The position numbers and the translations under genes are program-made. Shown here piece after piece: positions 1 to 6,224 of a DNA stretch of 7,863 bases (positions within the stretch are counted from its first letter, which is position 1; every line of letters begins with the position of its first letter). The stretch covers positions 1 through 7,863 of the forward strand of contig CALLFD010000015.1 in the NCBI GenBank assembly GCA_937997605.1, given 5' to 3'. Origin of the DNA: an uncultured Collinsella sp. (lineage in GTDB: Bacteria; Actinomycetota; Coriobacteriia; Coriobacteriales; Coriobacteriaceae). Under the pieces are notes generated by a model, which was not told the origin of the DNA, did not search any database, and was given only the letters and a program-made list of their open reading frames with translations.

Positions 1-1
1 C

Positions 2-457
2 GAGGGCAGGCGAGGGTATCGCAGGGCACAGGTGATTGCGTCGTATGCGGACGGGCTGTCCGAAAACGGCGGCGAGTCTCGGTTCCGAGCGTTCTTTATT
101 GCGTACGGCTTTCCGGTTCCGGAGCTGCAGGTGGAGTTTCGCGACCCGCTCGATCCGAGCCAAGTGTTTCGCGTCGACTATTTTTGGCGGCTCGAGGACG
201 GGACGTGCGTCATCGGCGAGCTCGACGGAAAGGGGAAGTACACCTTGCAGAACGACGAGGGCCGGGAGTCGGTCGACCCATTCGTGGCAGAACGTCAACG
301 GGAGTCCCATCTGACAATGCTCGGGCATAAGGTGCTTCGGTTTACGTTTAACGAACTCAAAGACCCGGGGAAGCTGGTCGAGAAAATGAGGTTGGCGGGT
401 ATTCCGCGACGGCCCGGTTTGGCTGAGCAATGGAGGCGCCAGTGGTATGGGCACTGA
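2..457 (+). CDS. C-terminal part of a DUF559-like / PD-(D/E)XK nuclease-fold protein (5' end outside window)
   Basis: The reading frame is open to the left edge, so 151 residues of a longer protein are visible. The first in-window start-like codon, GTG at 32, has no clear ribosome binding site and is probably internal. Counting from that codon, visible motifs are NGGES (12-16), a hydrophobic stretch, VDYFW (48-52) and GELDGKGKY (62-70). The pattern D49, E63-L-D65-G-K67 fits the catalytic core of restriction-endonuclease-like folds. It resembles actinobacterial proteins with a DUF559-like C-terminus, which often carry an AbiEi-like winged-helix N-terminus; that part cannot be seen here. A role in defence or a toxin-antitoxin pair is inference only. 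Third positions look less GC-biased than in the genes downstream. The gene ends 8 bases before palindrome array 1, and no separate T-tract terminator was seen. Confidence 0.6.
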   Translation, partial: EGRRGYRRAQVIASYADGLSENGGESRFRAFFIAYGFPVPELQVEFRDPLDPSQVFRVDYFWRLEDGTCVIGELDGKGKYTLQNDEGRESVDPFVAERQRESHLTMLGHKVLRFTFNELKDPGKLVEKMRLAGIPRRPGLAEQWRRQWYGH

Positions 458-465
458 AGCGGACT

Positions 466-683
466 GTCTCAATCTGTAACATCTAGAGGCCGAAAACCTG
501 TCTACTTGTTACAGATTTAGACGTCTGACGACGGGGCTGGAGAATATCTCGATCTGTAACATCTGGCGGCCAAAATTCGACCCAACTGTTACAGATTGAG
601 ACAAAGGTTGGACGCGGTGCCGAAAGATCTCGATCTGTAACATTTGGAAGGTTAAAGACGGTCTACTTGTTACAGATCAAGAC
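466..683. repeat. Palindrome array 1: three 57-nt inverted-repeat units at about 80-bp period
   Basis: Units lie at 466-522, 546-602 and 627-683, each exactly 57 nt. Each has a 16-nt left arm of the form RTCTCRATCTGTAACA, 25 nt of variable loop, and a 16-nt right arm of the form TGTTACAGATNNAGAC. Arms within a unit are reverse complements with one to three mismatches or wobbles. Spacers are 23 and 24 nt and differ from each other. Taken along the DNA, the six arms start at 466, 507, 546, 587, 627 and 668, so inverted half-sites alternate every 39-41 bp. The block fills the gap between the nuclease-like gene and the amidohydrolase leader. No T-tract follows the stems, so these are not standard intrinsic terminators. 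Function is unknown; BIME-like dispersed repeats, a protein-binding array or RNA hairpins are all possible. Confidence 0.93.
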
Positions 684-834
684 GTTTTGCTGGAACGACC
701 GACGCATCGCTGCACTGGTCTGTTCATCCTCACGCCCTTCTCTTCCTCCCGTTAGCCGATATGTCCGCAGGAACCTTGCCGCGCTGGATAATAATGGACA
801 AATGTTCATGTTAATCGTGAGGGAGGAGCTCGAT
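684..834 (+). promoter_or_regulatory. Leader of the amidohydrolase gene (weak promoter candidate)
   Basis: This 151-bp stretch holds no convincing gene. The best -10-like hexamer is GATAAT at 787-792, with TG directly before it, but no good -35 lies at 16-18 bp. A strong ribosome binding site, AGGGAGGAG at 820-828, sits 6 nt before the ATG at 835. An in-frame TTG at 667 would extend the protein by 56 residues, but it lies inside a palindrome arm and its added residues do not resemble the family. The exact transcription start is not determinable by eye. Confidence 0.3.
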
Positions 835-2205
835 ATGGCGTCTGCCGATCGTTCCACGTTGTTTATCAATGCGACCATTCTGGATGGTTCGGAGCATATG
901 GAGCCGCAGCCCGACATGGCCGTGGCCGTTGAGCGCGGTGTCATCACGTGGATGGGGCCGAGTGCTGTGGCGCAGGCGCATGCAGGTGCCGAGGTCATCG
1001 ATCTGGCAGGTGCGTATCTCATGCCAGGCCTCATCAATATGCATGTGCATCTGTGCGGTTCGGGCAAGCCGGTTTCGGCGGGCGATGCAGGCGCGCTGAT
1101 GAAGAAGCTCGATAATCCCGTGGGGCGCGCCATCGTCCGCCACATCCTCAAAGGCAGCGCCCAACAGCAGCTGGCAAGCGGCGTGACCACGGTGCGCGGC
1201 GCGGGCGACCCACTGTTTGCCGACATCGCCGTTCGTAATGCCATCGACGCCGGCAAGTATCAAGGTCCTCGCCTGGTGGCGCCGGGAACGGGCGTCACGG
1301 TGCCGGGCGGCCATGGTGCGGGCTTGTTCGCCCAGGTGGCCAACGGTCCCGCCGAGGCAGCCGAACAGGTGCGCGACCTGTATGCGCGTGGTGCCGACGT
1401 CATTAAGCTGTTCGTGACGGGCGGCGTGTTCGACGCGACCGAGGTGGGCGAGCCGGGTGTGTTGCGTATGCCCGTGGAGGTTGCCGCGGCGGCGTGCAAG
1501 GCGGCGCACGATATGGGCCTTCCTGTTATGGCTCATGTTGAGAGTACCGAGGGCGTGAAGGCCGCGCTTGAGGCCGGCGTTGACACGATTGAGCACGGCG
1601 CTCCGCTGACGCCCGAGATCCTGGAGCTGTACCGTGGCGTCGCGGGCACGCAGCTCGAGGGGCGCGCGCCCAGCGTTACCTGCACTATCAGCCCGGCGCT
1701 GCCGTTTGTGTTGCTCGACCCGGAAAAGACCCATTCGACCGATACGCAAAAGAAGAACGGCGACATCGTGTGCTCGGGCATTATCGAGAGCGCCCGTGCC
1801 GCACTGGAAGCTGGCGTTAAGGTGGGCCTGGGCACGGACTCGAGCTGCCCATTCGTGACGCAGTACGACATGTGGCGTGAGGTGGCCTATTTTGCCAAGT
1901 ATGTCGGCGTGAGCAACGCCTTCGCACTGCATACGGCTACGCAAGTCAACGCCGAGCTGCTGGCGCTGGACGGCGAGACTGGCACGATCGAGTGCGGCAA
2001 GGCCGCCGATATCTTGGTGACGCGCAAGAACCCGCTCGATGACCTGTGCGCACTGCGTGAGCCGACGCACGTGATGTGCCGTGGCGATCTGGTGCGCAAG
2101 CTCAAGGTGAAGCGCATTCCCGAGGTGGACGCCGAGCTCGACGCGATTATGGCCATGCCTGCCGAAGCGCTTGCCGAGGAGCTGGCCCGCGACGGCGTGG
2201 CATAG
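835..2205 (+). CDS. Metal-dependent amidohydrolase (imidazolonepropionase/prolidase-like)
   Basis: A 456-residue protein of the amidohydrolase superfamily, which hydrolyses amide or related bonds using one or two metal ions in a TIM barrel. An N-terminal beta-sandwich segment ends in LMPGLINMHVHLCG, giving the HxH pair H70 and H72. K191 in DVIKLFVTGGV is the expected carboxylated lysine. H234 (MAHVES), H254 (IEHGAP) and D335 (GLGTDSS) complete the ligand set, so the enzyme looks intact. The C-terminus ends in the usual GTIECGKAADILV strand that rejoins the sandwich. No signal peptide is seen, so it is probably cytoplasmic. The closest general type is the imidazolonepropionase-like or Xaa-Pro dipeptidase-like group; the substrate cannot be read from the sequence. 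The start is chosen from the strong AGGGAGGAG site. It appears to be a single-gene unit closed by a terminator and convergent with the next gene. Confidence 0.88.
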   Translation: MASADRSTLFINATILDGSEHMEPQPDMAVAVERGVITWMGPSAVAQAHAGAEVIDLAGAYLMPGLINMHVHLCGSGKPVSAGDAGALMKKLDNPVGRAIVRHILKGSAQQQLASGVTTVRGAGDPLFADIAVRNAIDAGKYQGPRLVAPGTGVTVPGGHGAGLFAQVANGPAEAAEQVRDLYARGADVIKLFVTGGVFDATEVGEPGVLRMPVEVAAAACKAAHDMGLPVMAHVESTEGVKAALEAGVDTIEHGAPLTPEILELYRGVAGTQLEGRAPSVTCTISPALPFVLLDPEKTHSTDTQKKNGDIVCSGIIESARAALEAGVKVGLGTDSSCPFVTQYDMWREVAYFAKYVGVSNAFALHTATQVNAELLALDGETGTIECGKAADILVTRKNPLDDLCALREPTHVMCRGDLVRKLKVKRIPEVDAELDAIMAMPAEALAEELARDGVA

Positions 2206-2208
2206 GTG

Positions 2209-2233
2209 TGACAAAGGGGCAATCCCTTTGTCA
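2209..2233. repeat. Perfect 10-bp hairpin just after the amidohydrolase stop
   Basis: TGACAAAGGG (2209-2218) and CCCTTTGTCA (2224-2233) form a perfect stem with a 5-nt loop, beginning 4 nt after the stop codon. No T-run follows, so it may protect or pair with the true terminator just downstream rather than end transcription itself. The GACAAA/TTTGTC sequence is related in style to the GGGACAA hairpin at 2297-2324. Confidence 0.75.
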
Positions 2234-2238
2234 TAATC

Positions 2239-2277
2239 AAAAAAGCCGAGGTCTCAGTGCGAGGCCTCGGCTTTTTT
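2239..2277. terminator. Bidirectional intrinsic terminator
   Basis: Six A residues, an 11-bp stem (GCCGAGGTCTC with GAGGCCTCGGC, one G-T pair), a 5-nt loop AGTGC, then six T residues. Because the A-run and T-run flank the stem symmetrically it should work from both directions. It closes the plus-strand amidohydrolase gene and the minus-strand zinc-ribbon gene, which converge here. Confidence 0.92.
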
Positions 2278-2296
2278 CGAACAAATACTTAAGACT

Positions 2297-2324
2297 GGGA
2301 CAAACAAACCTGATTAATTGTCCC
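2297..2324. repeat. GGGACAA / TTGTCCC inverted repeat
   Basis: A 7-bp inverted repeat, GGGACAA at 2297-2303 and TTGTCCC at 2318-2324, with a 14-nt AT-rich loop. It lies 11 nt past the stop of the minus-strand zinc-ribbon gene. It could be a second 3' hairpin for that gene or a decayed copy of the TGTCCC elements found at 2865-2945. Confidence 0.6.
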
Positions 2325-2335
2325 GCGTGCGGCGG

Positions 2336-2809
2336 CTAGGAGCGCGTTTCCATCTTGGCGTGGCACTTGGGGCAGGTGACGCGGATCTTGCCCTTGCCCT
2401 TGGGGACGGAGAGCATCTGGCCGCAGTTGGGGCACTTGAGGTATGCCGTGGTCTTGCGGCCCTTCCACATCTTCTTGGCTGTGCGCTTGGCACGTTCAAA
2501 GTCTTCCTTGCTAGTACCGGCTGCGCGCGAGGCGTTGGCCGCTGCAGCTCCGCCGCCCAAGCTAGCTACAAACTTGCCCAAGCCGGGTACGTTTGCAGTC
2601 GCGGCGACAAAGGCCTCGTTCTCCTTACGACGTGCGTCGATATTTTTGGATAGGCCGCGCAGCACGCCAATCACGATTACGGCGATGGCAATCCAGCTGA
2701 GCCACTGGATGCGGGCTATCGATCCGATCATCGCGATGACGATGCCGGCAAAACCCATCACGATGGTGAGTTCATCGGCACCATTGCGACCCTTCATAAA
2801 GTCATTCAT
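2336..2809 (-). CDS. Small membrane protein with C-terminal zinc ribbon
   Basis: A 157-residue protein whose family I do not recognise by name. Two hydrophobic segments at about residues 14-31 and 35-52 form a helical hairpin near the N-terminus. An Ala/Gly-rich linker follows (about 86-98), then a basic region. A C-terminal zinc ribbon has C126-P-N-C129 and C146-P-K-C149, both in the knuckle form CPxC. The layout suggests a membrane-anchored protein whose zinc ribbon faces the cytoplasm; its role is unknown. The start at 2809 is chosen over an upstream ATG at 2839 because AAAGG lies 8 nt before it. It is 146 bp downstream of csoR on the same strand. It could be at the end of the copper transcript, but a TATAAA at 2843-2848 may give it its own promoter. 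Confidence 0.8.
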   Translation of the reverse strand: MNDFMKGRNGADELTIVMGFAGIVIAMIGSIARIQWLSWIAIAVIVIGVLRGLSKNIDARRKENEAFVAATANVPGLGKFVASLGGGAAAANASRAAGTSKEDFERAKRTAKKMWKGRKTTAYLKCPNCGQMLSVPKGKGKIRVTCPKCHAKMETRS

Positions 2810-2842
2810 GCAAATTGCCTTTCGTTCGATATGCTGCACGCC

Positions 2843-2848
2843 TTTATA
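2843..2848 (-). promoter_or_regulatory. Possible -10 box of the zinc-ribbon gene
   Basis: TATAAA on the minus strand lies 33 nt before the chosen ATG. No good -35 is present at 17 bp; that position (2866-2871) is occupied by the GGGGACAGGT arm of the repeat cluster. This is a weak call from one hexamer. Confidence 0.3.
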
Positions 2849-2864
2849 CCCGATTTAGAGCAAG

Positions 2865-2945
2865 GGGGACAGGTTAATCTGCACCAATGTGGTGCAAACA
2901 TACCTGTCCCCGGAATACCAAGACGGTGCAAAGAAGTCTGTCCCC
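2865..2945. repeat. Cluster of three 21-nt GGTGCA...TGTCCCC elements
   Basis: Three copies of a 21-nt element that starts GGTGCA and ends TGTCCCC: inverted at 2865-2885, direct at 2891-2911 and direct at 2925-2945. The first two form a hairpin: an outer 10-bp stem (GGGGACAGGT with ACCTGTCCCC), a 5x5 internal loop, and an inner 7-bp stem (TGCACCA with TGGTGCA) around a 3-nt loop. It occupies most of the gap between csoR and the zinc-ribbon gene. The arrangement resembles REP/BIME-type intergenic palindromes. No T-run follows on either strand. Confidence 0.85.
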
Positions 2946-2955
2946 AATGCCCCAA

Positions 2956-3228
2956 TTACTTGGAGAGCTTGTCGACGACGCGTTCGATCTCGGCGAGCTT
3001 GGCGGCTTTGAGGTCCTCGTCGCCCGATTCGATTGCCGAAGTCACGCAGCCCTCGATATGCGCCTTGAGCACGTCGGCGTTGATGCGCGCGAGGAGCGCC
3101 TGTGTTGCCATGAGCTGCGTGGAGATGTCGACGCAGTAACGGTCCTCCTCGACCATCCGTAGGATGCCGTCGATCTGGCCGCGTGCCGTCTTGAGCATGC
3201 GGGTCACCGATTTATGGTCTGCCATCAT
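2956..3228 (-). CDS. csoR: Copper-sensing transcriptional repressor CsoR
   Basis: A 90-residue all-helical DUF156/CsoR-RcnR family protein. Members bind operators as tetramers and let go when Cu(I) binds. The Cu(I) ligand pattern is complete: C32, H57 and C61 with spacing C-x24-H-x3-C, as in Mycobacterium tuberculosis CsoR, and Y31 precedes the first cysteine. The N-terminal helix carries the usual LKTARGQIDGILRMVEED segment. The start at 3228 is preceded by GAGGA about 6 nt upstream. A second ATG follows directly, and a longer frame reaching 3330 runs through an inverted repeat and is unlikely. It is the last of the three copper genes, 135 bp after copZ. The operator in the copA promoter is its expected target. 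The C-H-C set favours copper over the nickel and formaldehyde sensors of the same fold. Confidence 0.93.
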   Translation of the reverse strand: MMADHKSVTRMLKTARGQIDGILRMVEEDRYCVDISTQLMATQALLARINADVLKAHIEGCVTSAIESGDEDLKAAKLAEIERVVDKLSK

Positions 3229-3270
3229 GGCGGGTCCTCGTTTCTGGTCGATCTTCCGGATGTCCCCGTC

Positions 3271-3337
3271 AGTTGCGGTGAAATACGGACCGTTTAAAGG
3301 CCTAGGGTGGCACAACAGTCCGTATTTCACCGCAACT
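3271..3337. repeat. Perfect 20-bp inverted repeat in the csoR leader
   Basis: AGTTGCGGTGAAATACGGAC at 3271-3290 is exactly mirrored by its reverse complement at 3318-3337, with a 27-nt spacer that contains TTTAAA, AGGCCT and CCTAGG. It lies between the copZ stop and the csoR start. No T-run follows on either strand, so it is not an ordinary terminator. It could be an RNA hairpin tuning csoR expression, a protein site, or a dispersed palindromic repeat. Confidence 0.9.
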
Positions 3338-3363
3338 TCTGAGGATTGAGTAGGCGGCGTCTG

Positions 3364-3585
3364 CTACGCGGCGGTCACCGAAAGGGCGTGGAACTTCTCG
3401 CCGGCGCCCTCGACGGCGGCAGCGAGCTGCTCAGCGGTCACGGTGTCGGCACACTCCACCTGTACGGTCTGAGTCTCGTGATCGGCATCGGCGTCGGTCA
3501 CGCCGGCAACGTTGAGTAGTGCCGTCTCGACAGTAGCGTCGCAATGGCCGCACATAAGGCCGGAAGTCTTGATTGTGAAACGCAT
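3364..3585 (-). CDS. copZ: Copper chaperone CopZ (single HMA domain)
   Basis: A 73-residue single heavy-metal-associated domain, the standard size for CopZ. The metal site is M11-C12-G-H-C15, two cysteines that bind Cu(I) and hand it to the ATPase. The start at 3585 has AGAGGA six nt before it. An upstream in-frame ATG at 3639 would add 18 residues outside the HMA fold. The gene lies 147 bp after copA and 135 bp before csoR on the same strand, which supports copper rather than mercury. The predicted product is cytoplasmic and somewhat acidic in its second half. Confidence 0.9.
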   Translation of the reverse strand: MRFTIKTSGLMCGHCDATVETALLNVAGVTDADADHETQTVQVECADTVTAEQLAAAVEGAGEKFHALSVTAA

Positions 3586-3732
3586 GGATATTCCTCTCTG
3601 TTGTGTCGGCTTTCCCAGGCACCCGACCTTGACCTTCAAGCCGTCGCTCGCGTATCAAAGTACGCGTCGCTCCTCTTTCAGGTCAATCTCGGGCATCTGG
3701 AAAACCCGTTCTAAATGGACTGAATGGTGAGC
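3586..3732 (-). other. copA-copZ intergenic gap
   Basis: No gene is seen in these 147 bp. On the minus strand TTGACC (3675-3680) with TACTTT 18 bp on could be a weak promoter for copZ. Small dyads are CGCGTA/TACGCG (3649-3666) and CTTGACCTTCAAG (3628-3640). Neither matches the CsoR-type operator found before copA. Confidence 0.25.
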
Positions 3733-6072
3733 CTATTTTGCCACTTTCGGCTTAAAGGTTCGCAGGCGCAGTGCATTGGACACGACGCACACGCTCGACA
3801 GGCTCATGGCCGCGGCGCCAAACATCGGCGAGAGCTGCCAACCGGTGAGGGGGAAGAACACGCCCGCCGCCAGCGGAATGCCGATGCCGTTGTAGAACAG
3901 CGCCCAGAACAGGTCCTGCTTGATGTTGCGAATTGTGGCGCGCGACAGCTCGATGGCACGGGCGACGTCCATGAGGTCGCTGCGCATGAGAACCACATCT
4001 GCCCCTTCTTTGGCGATGTCGGCGCCGGTACCGATGGCAAGGCCCACGTCGGCGCGCGCCAGGGCGGGGGAGTCGTTGATGCCGTCGCCCACCATGGCGA
4101 CCTTGCTGCCCGCATCCTGCAGCTCGCGCACGTGGCGTTCCTTGTCGGCGGGGAGGACGTCGGCGATGACCTGCTCGCTGCTCAGTCCCACGCGGCGGGC
4201 GATCGCTTCGGCTGTCACGCGGTTGTCGCCGGTGAGCATGCGCACGTCGACGCCAAGCGAGCGCAGTGCGGCGATGGCCCCGGCGCTCGTCTCCTTGACC
4301 TCGTCCGCCACGGCGATGGTGCCGACAAGCTCGCCGTTCTTGGCAAAGAACAGTGGCGTCTTGCCCTCGGCCGCGAACTGTTCGGCAAGGCCGGCGGGAA
4401 CCTTCACGCCCAGCTCGTCCATCAGACGCACGTTGCCGGCTGCAATGGCGTTTTGCCCCTCGTGCGCCGTAACGCCACGACCGGGCACGGCAGTAAAGTC
4501 TTCGACCATGCGCGCGACGATCCCGCGTGTCTCGCACTCGGCCATAATCGCCTCGGCCAGCGGGTGCTCGCTCGAGCGCTCCAGCGCGGCGGCCAGCTTG
4601 AGCAGCGCTTTTTCGCTCATGGCGGGCGAGCCGTCGGCGCGCGTGGCTACTACGATATCGGTCACAGCAGGCTTGCCGCGGGTGACCGTGCCCGTCTTAT
4701 CGAGCACCACGGTACCTACGCTGCGCAGGTTCTCCAGCGCCTCGGCGCTCTTGAACAGAATGCCCATCTCGGCGCCCTTGCCGGTGCCGACCATAATGGC
4801 GACGGGCGTGGCCAGACCCAGCGCGCACGGGCAGCTGATCACCAGCACGGCCACGGCGGAGGTGAGCGCCTCGTTTATGCTGCCGGTCAGTGCCATCCAC
4901 GCCGCAAAGGTCACGGCCGAGATCACGAACACCACGGGCACGAACACGCCGGCGACTTTGTCGGCCATGCGGGCGATAGGCGCCTTGGTGGCGTTGGCGT
5001 CCTCGACGAGCTGGATAATCTTGGCGAGCGACGTGTCGGCACCCACACGCGTGGCGCGGAAGGTAAACGAGCCCGTGCGGTTGACCGTGGCCGCATTGAC
5101 AGTGTCGCCGGCGGTCTTCTCCACGGGAATGGATTCGCCGGTGAGCGCGCTTTCGTCCACGGCCGAGCTGCCCTCGAGCACCACGCCGTCAACGGGGATG
5201 GACTCGCCGGGGCGCACACGCAGCACCTGGCCGGGCAGAATGGCATCGACGTCGACGGTGGCCTCGCTGCCGTCCTCTGCCACGACGGTCGCGGTCTTGG
5301 GTGCCAAGTCGATGAGCGCCTCGATAGCGCCGCCGGTCTTGGACTTGCTGCGCGTCTCGAGGTATTTGCCCACGGTGACGAGCGACAGGATGGTGCCAGC
5401 GCTCTCAAAATACAGGTTGTCCATGCTCGTCATCATGGCCTCGTGCACCTGACCTGCGGCTAGCTGGTCGGCCATGATGAACATGGCGTAGAGCGACCAG
5501 GCGATGGAGGCGGTGGCGCCCACGGCAATAAGGGCGTCCATGGTGGGCGCGCCGTGCGCGAGCGATTTAAACCCGTTGATAAAGTACGCGTCGTTGACGT
5601 AGACGATGGGGATGAGCAGGACGAGCTCGGTGAGCGCGAGTGTCATGCTGTGGGTATGGTCGGTGAAAATACCGGGCAGCGGCCAGCCGAGCATGTGCCC
5701 CATGCCTATGTAGAACAGTGGGATGAGGAATACGATCGAGATGATGAGGCGGGTGCGCATGGCGGAGGCGGCGGCCTCCAGCTTTTTGGTGGGCGACTCC
5801 ATATGGGCGGCGCCGGACCTGGCTTGCGTACTGCCGTTTTGGGAGGCGTCGATGCCCGTGCTGACGGGCGAGGCCGAGTAGCCCGCGCGATCGACAGCGG
5901 TGCAGATGTCGTCGGGGGAGACCTGCGCAGGGTCGTAGTCCACCAGCATAGAGCCGGCGAGCAGATTGACCGCGACACTTTGGACGCCGTCGAGTTTGCT
6001 GACGGCACGGTCCACGTGCGCTTGGCACGCGGCGCACGTCATGCCGCCCACGTCAAACTTATCTTGAGCCAT
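3733..6072 (-). CDS. copA: Cu(+)-exporting P1B-1 ATPase CopA
   Basis: A complete 779-residue heavy-metal P-type ATPase that pumps Cu(I) out of the cytoplasm using ATP. One N-terminal HMA domain (about 4-66) carries M-T-C13-A-A-C16. A linker of about 40 residues follows, then eight predicted membrane helices. Class-defining residues are C414-P-C416 in helix 6, Y727-N728 in helix 7 and MSLSS (756-760) in helix 8, which together specify Cu(I) (P1B-1). Catalytic motifs are TGES 311-314, the phosphorylated D458 in DKTGT, H503-P504, TGDN 614-617 and GDGIND 662-667. The loop after helix 1 has His and Met residues (HTHSM 139-143). AAAGGAG stands 5 nt before the ATG. It is first in the minus-strand copper cluster and its promoter holds a CsoR-type operator. 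No missing key residue was found. Confidence 0.96.
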   Translation of the reverse strand: MAQDKFDVGGMTCAACQAHVDRAVSKLDGVQSVAVNLLAGSMLVDYDPAQVSPDDICTAVDRAGYSASPVSTGIDASQNGSTQARSGAAHMESPTKKLEAAASAMRTRLIISIVFLIPLFYIGMGHMLGWPLPGIFTDHTHSMTLALTELVLLIPIVYVNDAYFINGFKSLAHGAPTMDALIAVGATASIAWSLYAMFIMADQLAAGQVHEAMMTSMDNLYFESAGTILSLVTVGKYLETRSKSKTGGAIEALIDLAPKTATVVAEDGSEATVDVDAILPGQVLRVRPGESIPVDGVVLEGSSAVDESALTGESIPVEKTAGDTVNAATVNRTGSFTFRATRVGADTSLAKIIQLVEDANATKAPIARMADKVAGVFVPVVFVISAVTFAAWMALTGSINEALTSAVAVLVISCPCALGLATPVAIMVGTGKGAEMGILFKSAEALENLRSVGTVVLDKTGTVTRGKPAVTDIVVATRADGSPAMSEKALLKLAAALERSSEHPLAEAIMAECETRGIVARMVEDFTAVPGRGVTAHEGQNAIAAGNVRLMDELGVKVPAGLAEQFAAEGKTPLFFAKNGELVGTIAVADEVKETSAGAIAALRSLGVDVRMLTGDNRVTAEAIARRVGLSSEQVIADVLPADKERHVRELQDAGSKVAMVGDGINDSPALARADVGLAIGTGADIAKEGADVVLMRSDLMDVARAIELSRATIRNIKQDLFWALFYNGIGIPLAAGVFFPLTGWQLSPMFGAAAMSLSSVCVVSNALRLRTFKPKVAK

Positions 6073-6119
6073 GGCTTCTCCTTTCTGTGGTTCGGTGTTG
6101 GAATTGTTAACCTGCTGAT

Positions 6120-6150
6120 ACTATACACCCATACCCCCTGGGGGTGTACA
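6120..6150 (-). promoter_or_regulatory. copA promoter
   Basis: On the minus strand TATAGT (6120-6125) matches the -10 consensus at five of six positions. TGTACA (6145-6150) is a weak -35 at a 19-bp spacing; TACACC gives 17 bp but a poorer match. Transcription would start near 6113, giving a leader of about 40 nt before the copA ATG. The operator lies between the two hexamers, so bound repressor would block RNA polymerase. Confidence 0.6.
6131..6147. promoter_or_regulatory. CsoR-type operator in the copA promoter
   Basis: ATACCCCCTGGGGGTGT is a pseudo-palindrome centred on T6139, with five C then five G flanked by TA-rich ends. CsoR operators are known GC-tract inverted repeats of this form. 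A wider dyad, TACACCC (6124-6130) and GGGTGTA (6142-6148), overlaps it. With csoR nearby, direct repression released by Cu(I) is the likely control. Confidence 0.82.
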
Positions 6151-6193
6151 GTACAGAAAGAAATGTATGACATTTCGTTACAGATGAGGATAG

Positions 6194-6222
6194 TTGGTTG
6201 GCCGATGGACCGTCCCAACCAA
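6194..6222. repeat. 8-bp inverted repeat TTGGTTGG / CCAACCAA
   Basis: A perfect 8-bp stem (6194-6201 with 6215-6222) and a 13-nt loop, placed between the copA promoter and the first unit of array 2. A lone GTTACAGAT half-site at 6177-6185 lies just to its left and may be a decayed array arm. No T-run is present. Confidence 0.65.
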
Positions 6223-6224
6223 TC

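Noticed and set aside
466..683. CRISPR array (regular repeats with unique spacers)
   Set aside because: Units are 57 nt with variable 25-nt centres, only three copies per array, and spacers of 23-24 nt partly resemble each other. Only the arms are conserved, and no cas gene is present.
667..834. Longer amidohydrolase start at TTG 667
   Set aside because: The TTG is inside a palindrome arm, lacks a ribosome binding site, and adds 56 residues that do not fit the family. ATG 835 has a strong AGGGAGGAG site.
811..2214. 467-codon minus-strand frame opposite the amidohydrolase
   Set aside because: The plus strand encodes a full metal-ligand set with a good ribosome binding site and terminator. 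The antisense product is Arg/His-rich with no recognisable domain.
3297..3313. Second CsoR operator in the csoR leader (GGCCTAGGGTGG)
   Set aside because: It lacks the symmetric C-tract/G-tract arrangement seen at 6131-6147.
3229..3330. N-terminal extension of CsoR to 3330
   Set aside because: It would translate one arm of the 20-bp inverted repeat, and CsoR proteins are normally about 90 residues from the chosen start.
3628..3640. MerR/CueR-type operator CTTGACCTTCAAG before copZ
   Set aside because: The dyad is only 5 bp with a 3-bp centre, there is no properly placed promoter around it, and no MerR-family gene is in the window.
3724..5463. Long plus-strand open frames opposite copA (up to 579 codons)
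   Set aside because: They are antisense to a complete P-type ATPase with every motif intact. Their His/Gly/Arg-rich composition is typical of a GC-rich shadow frame.
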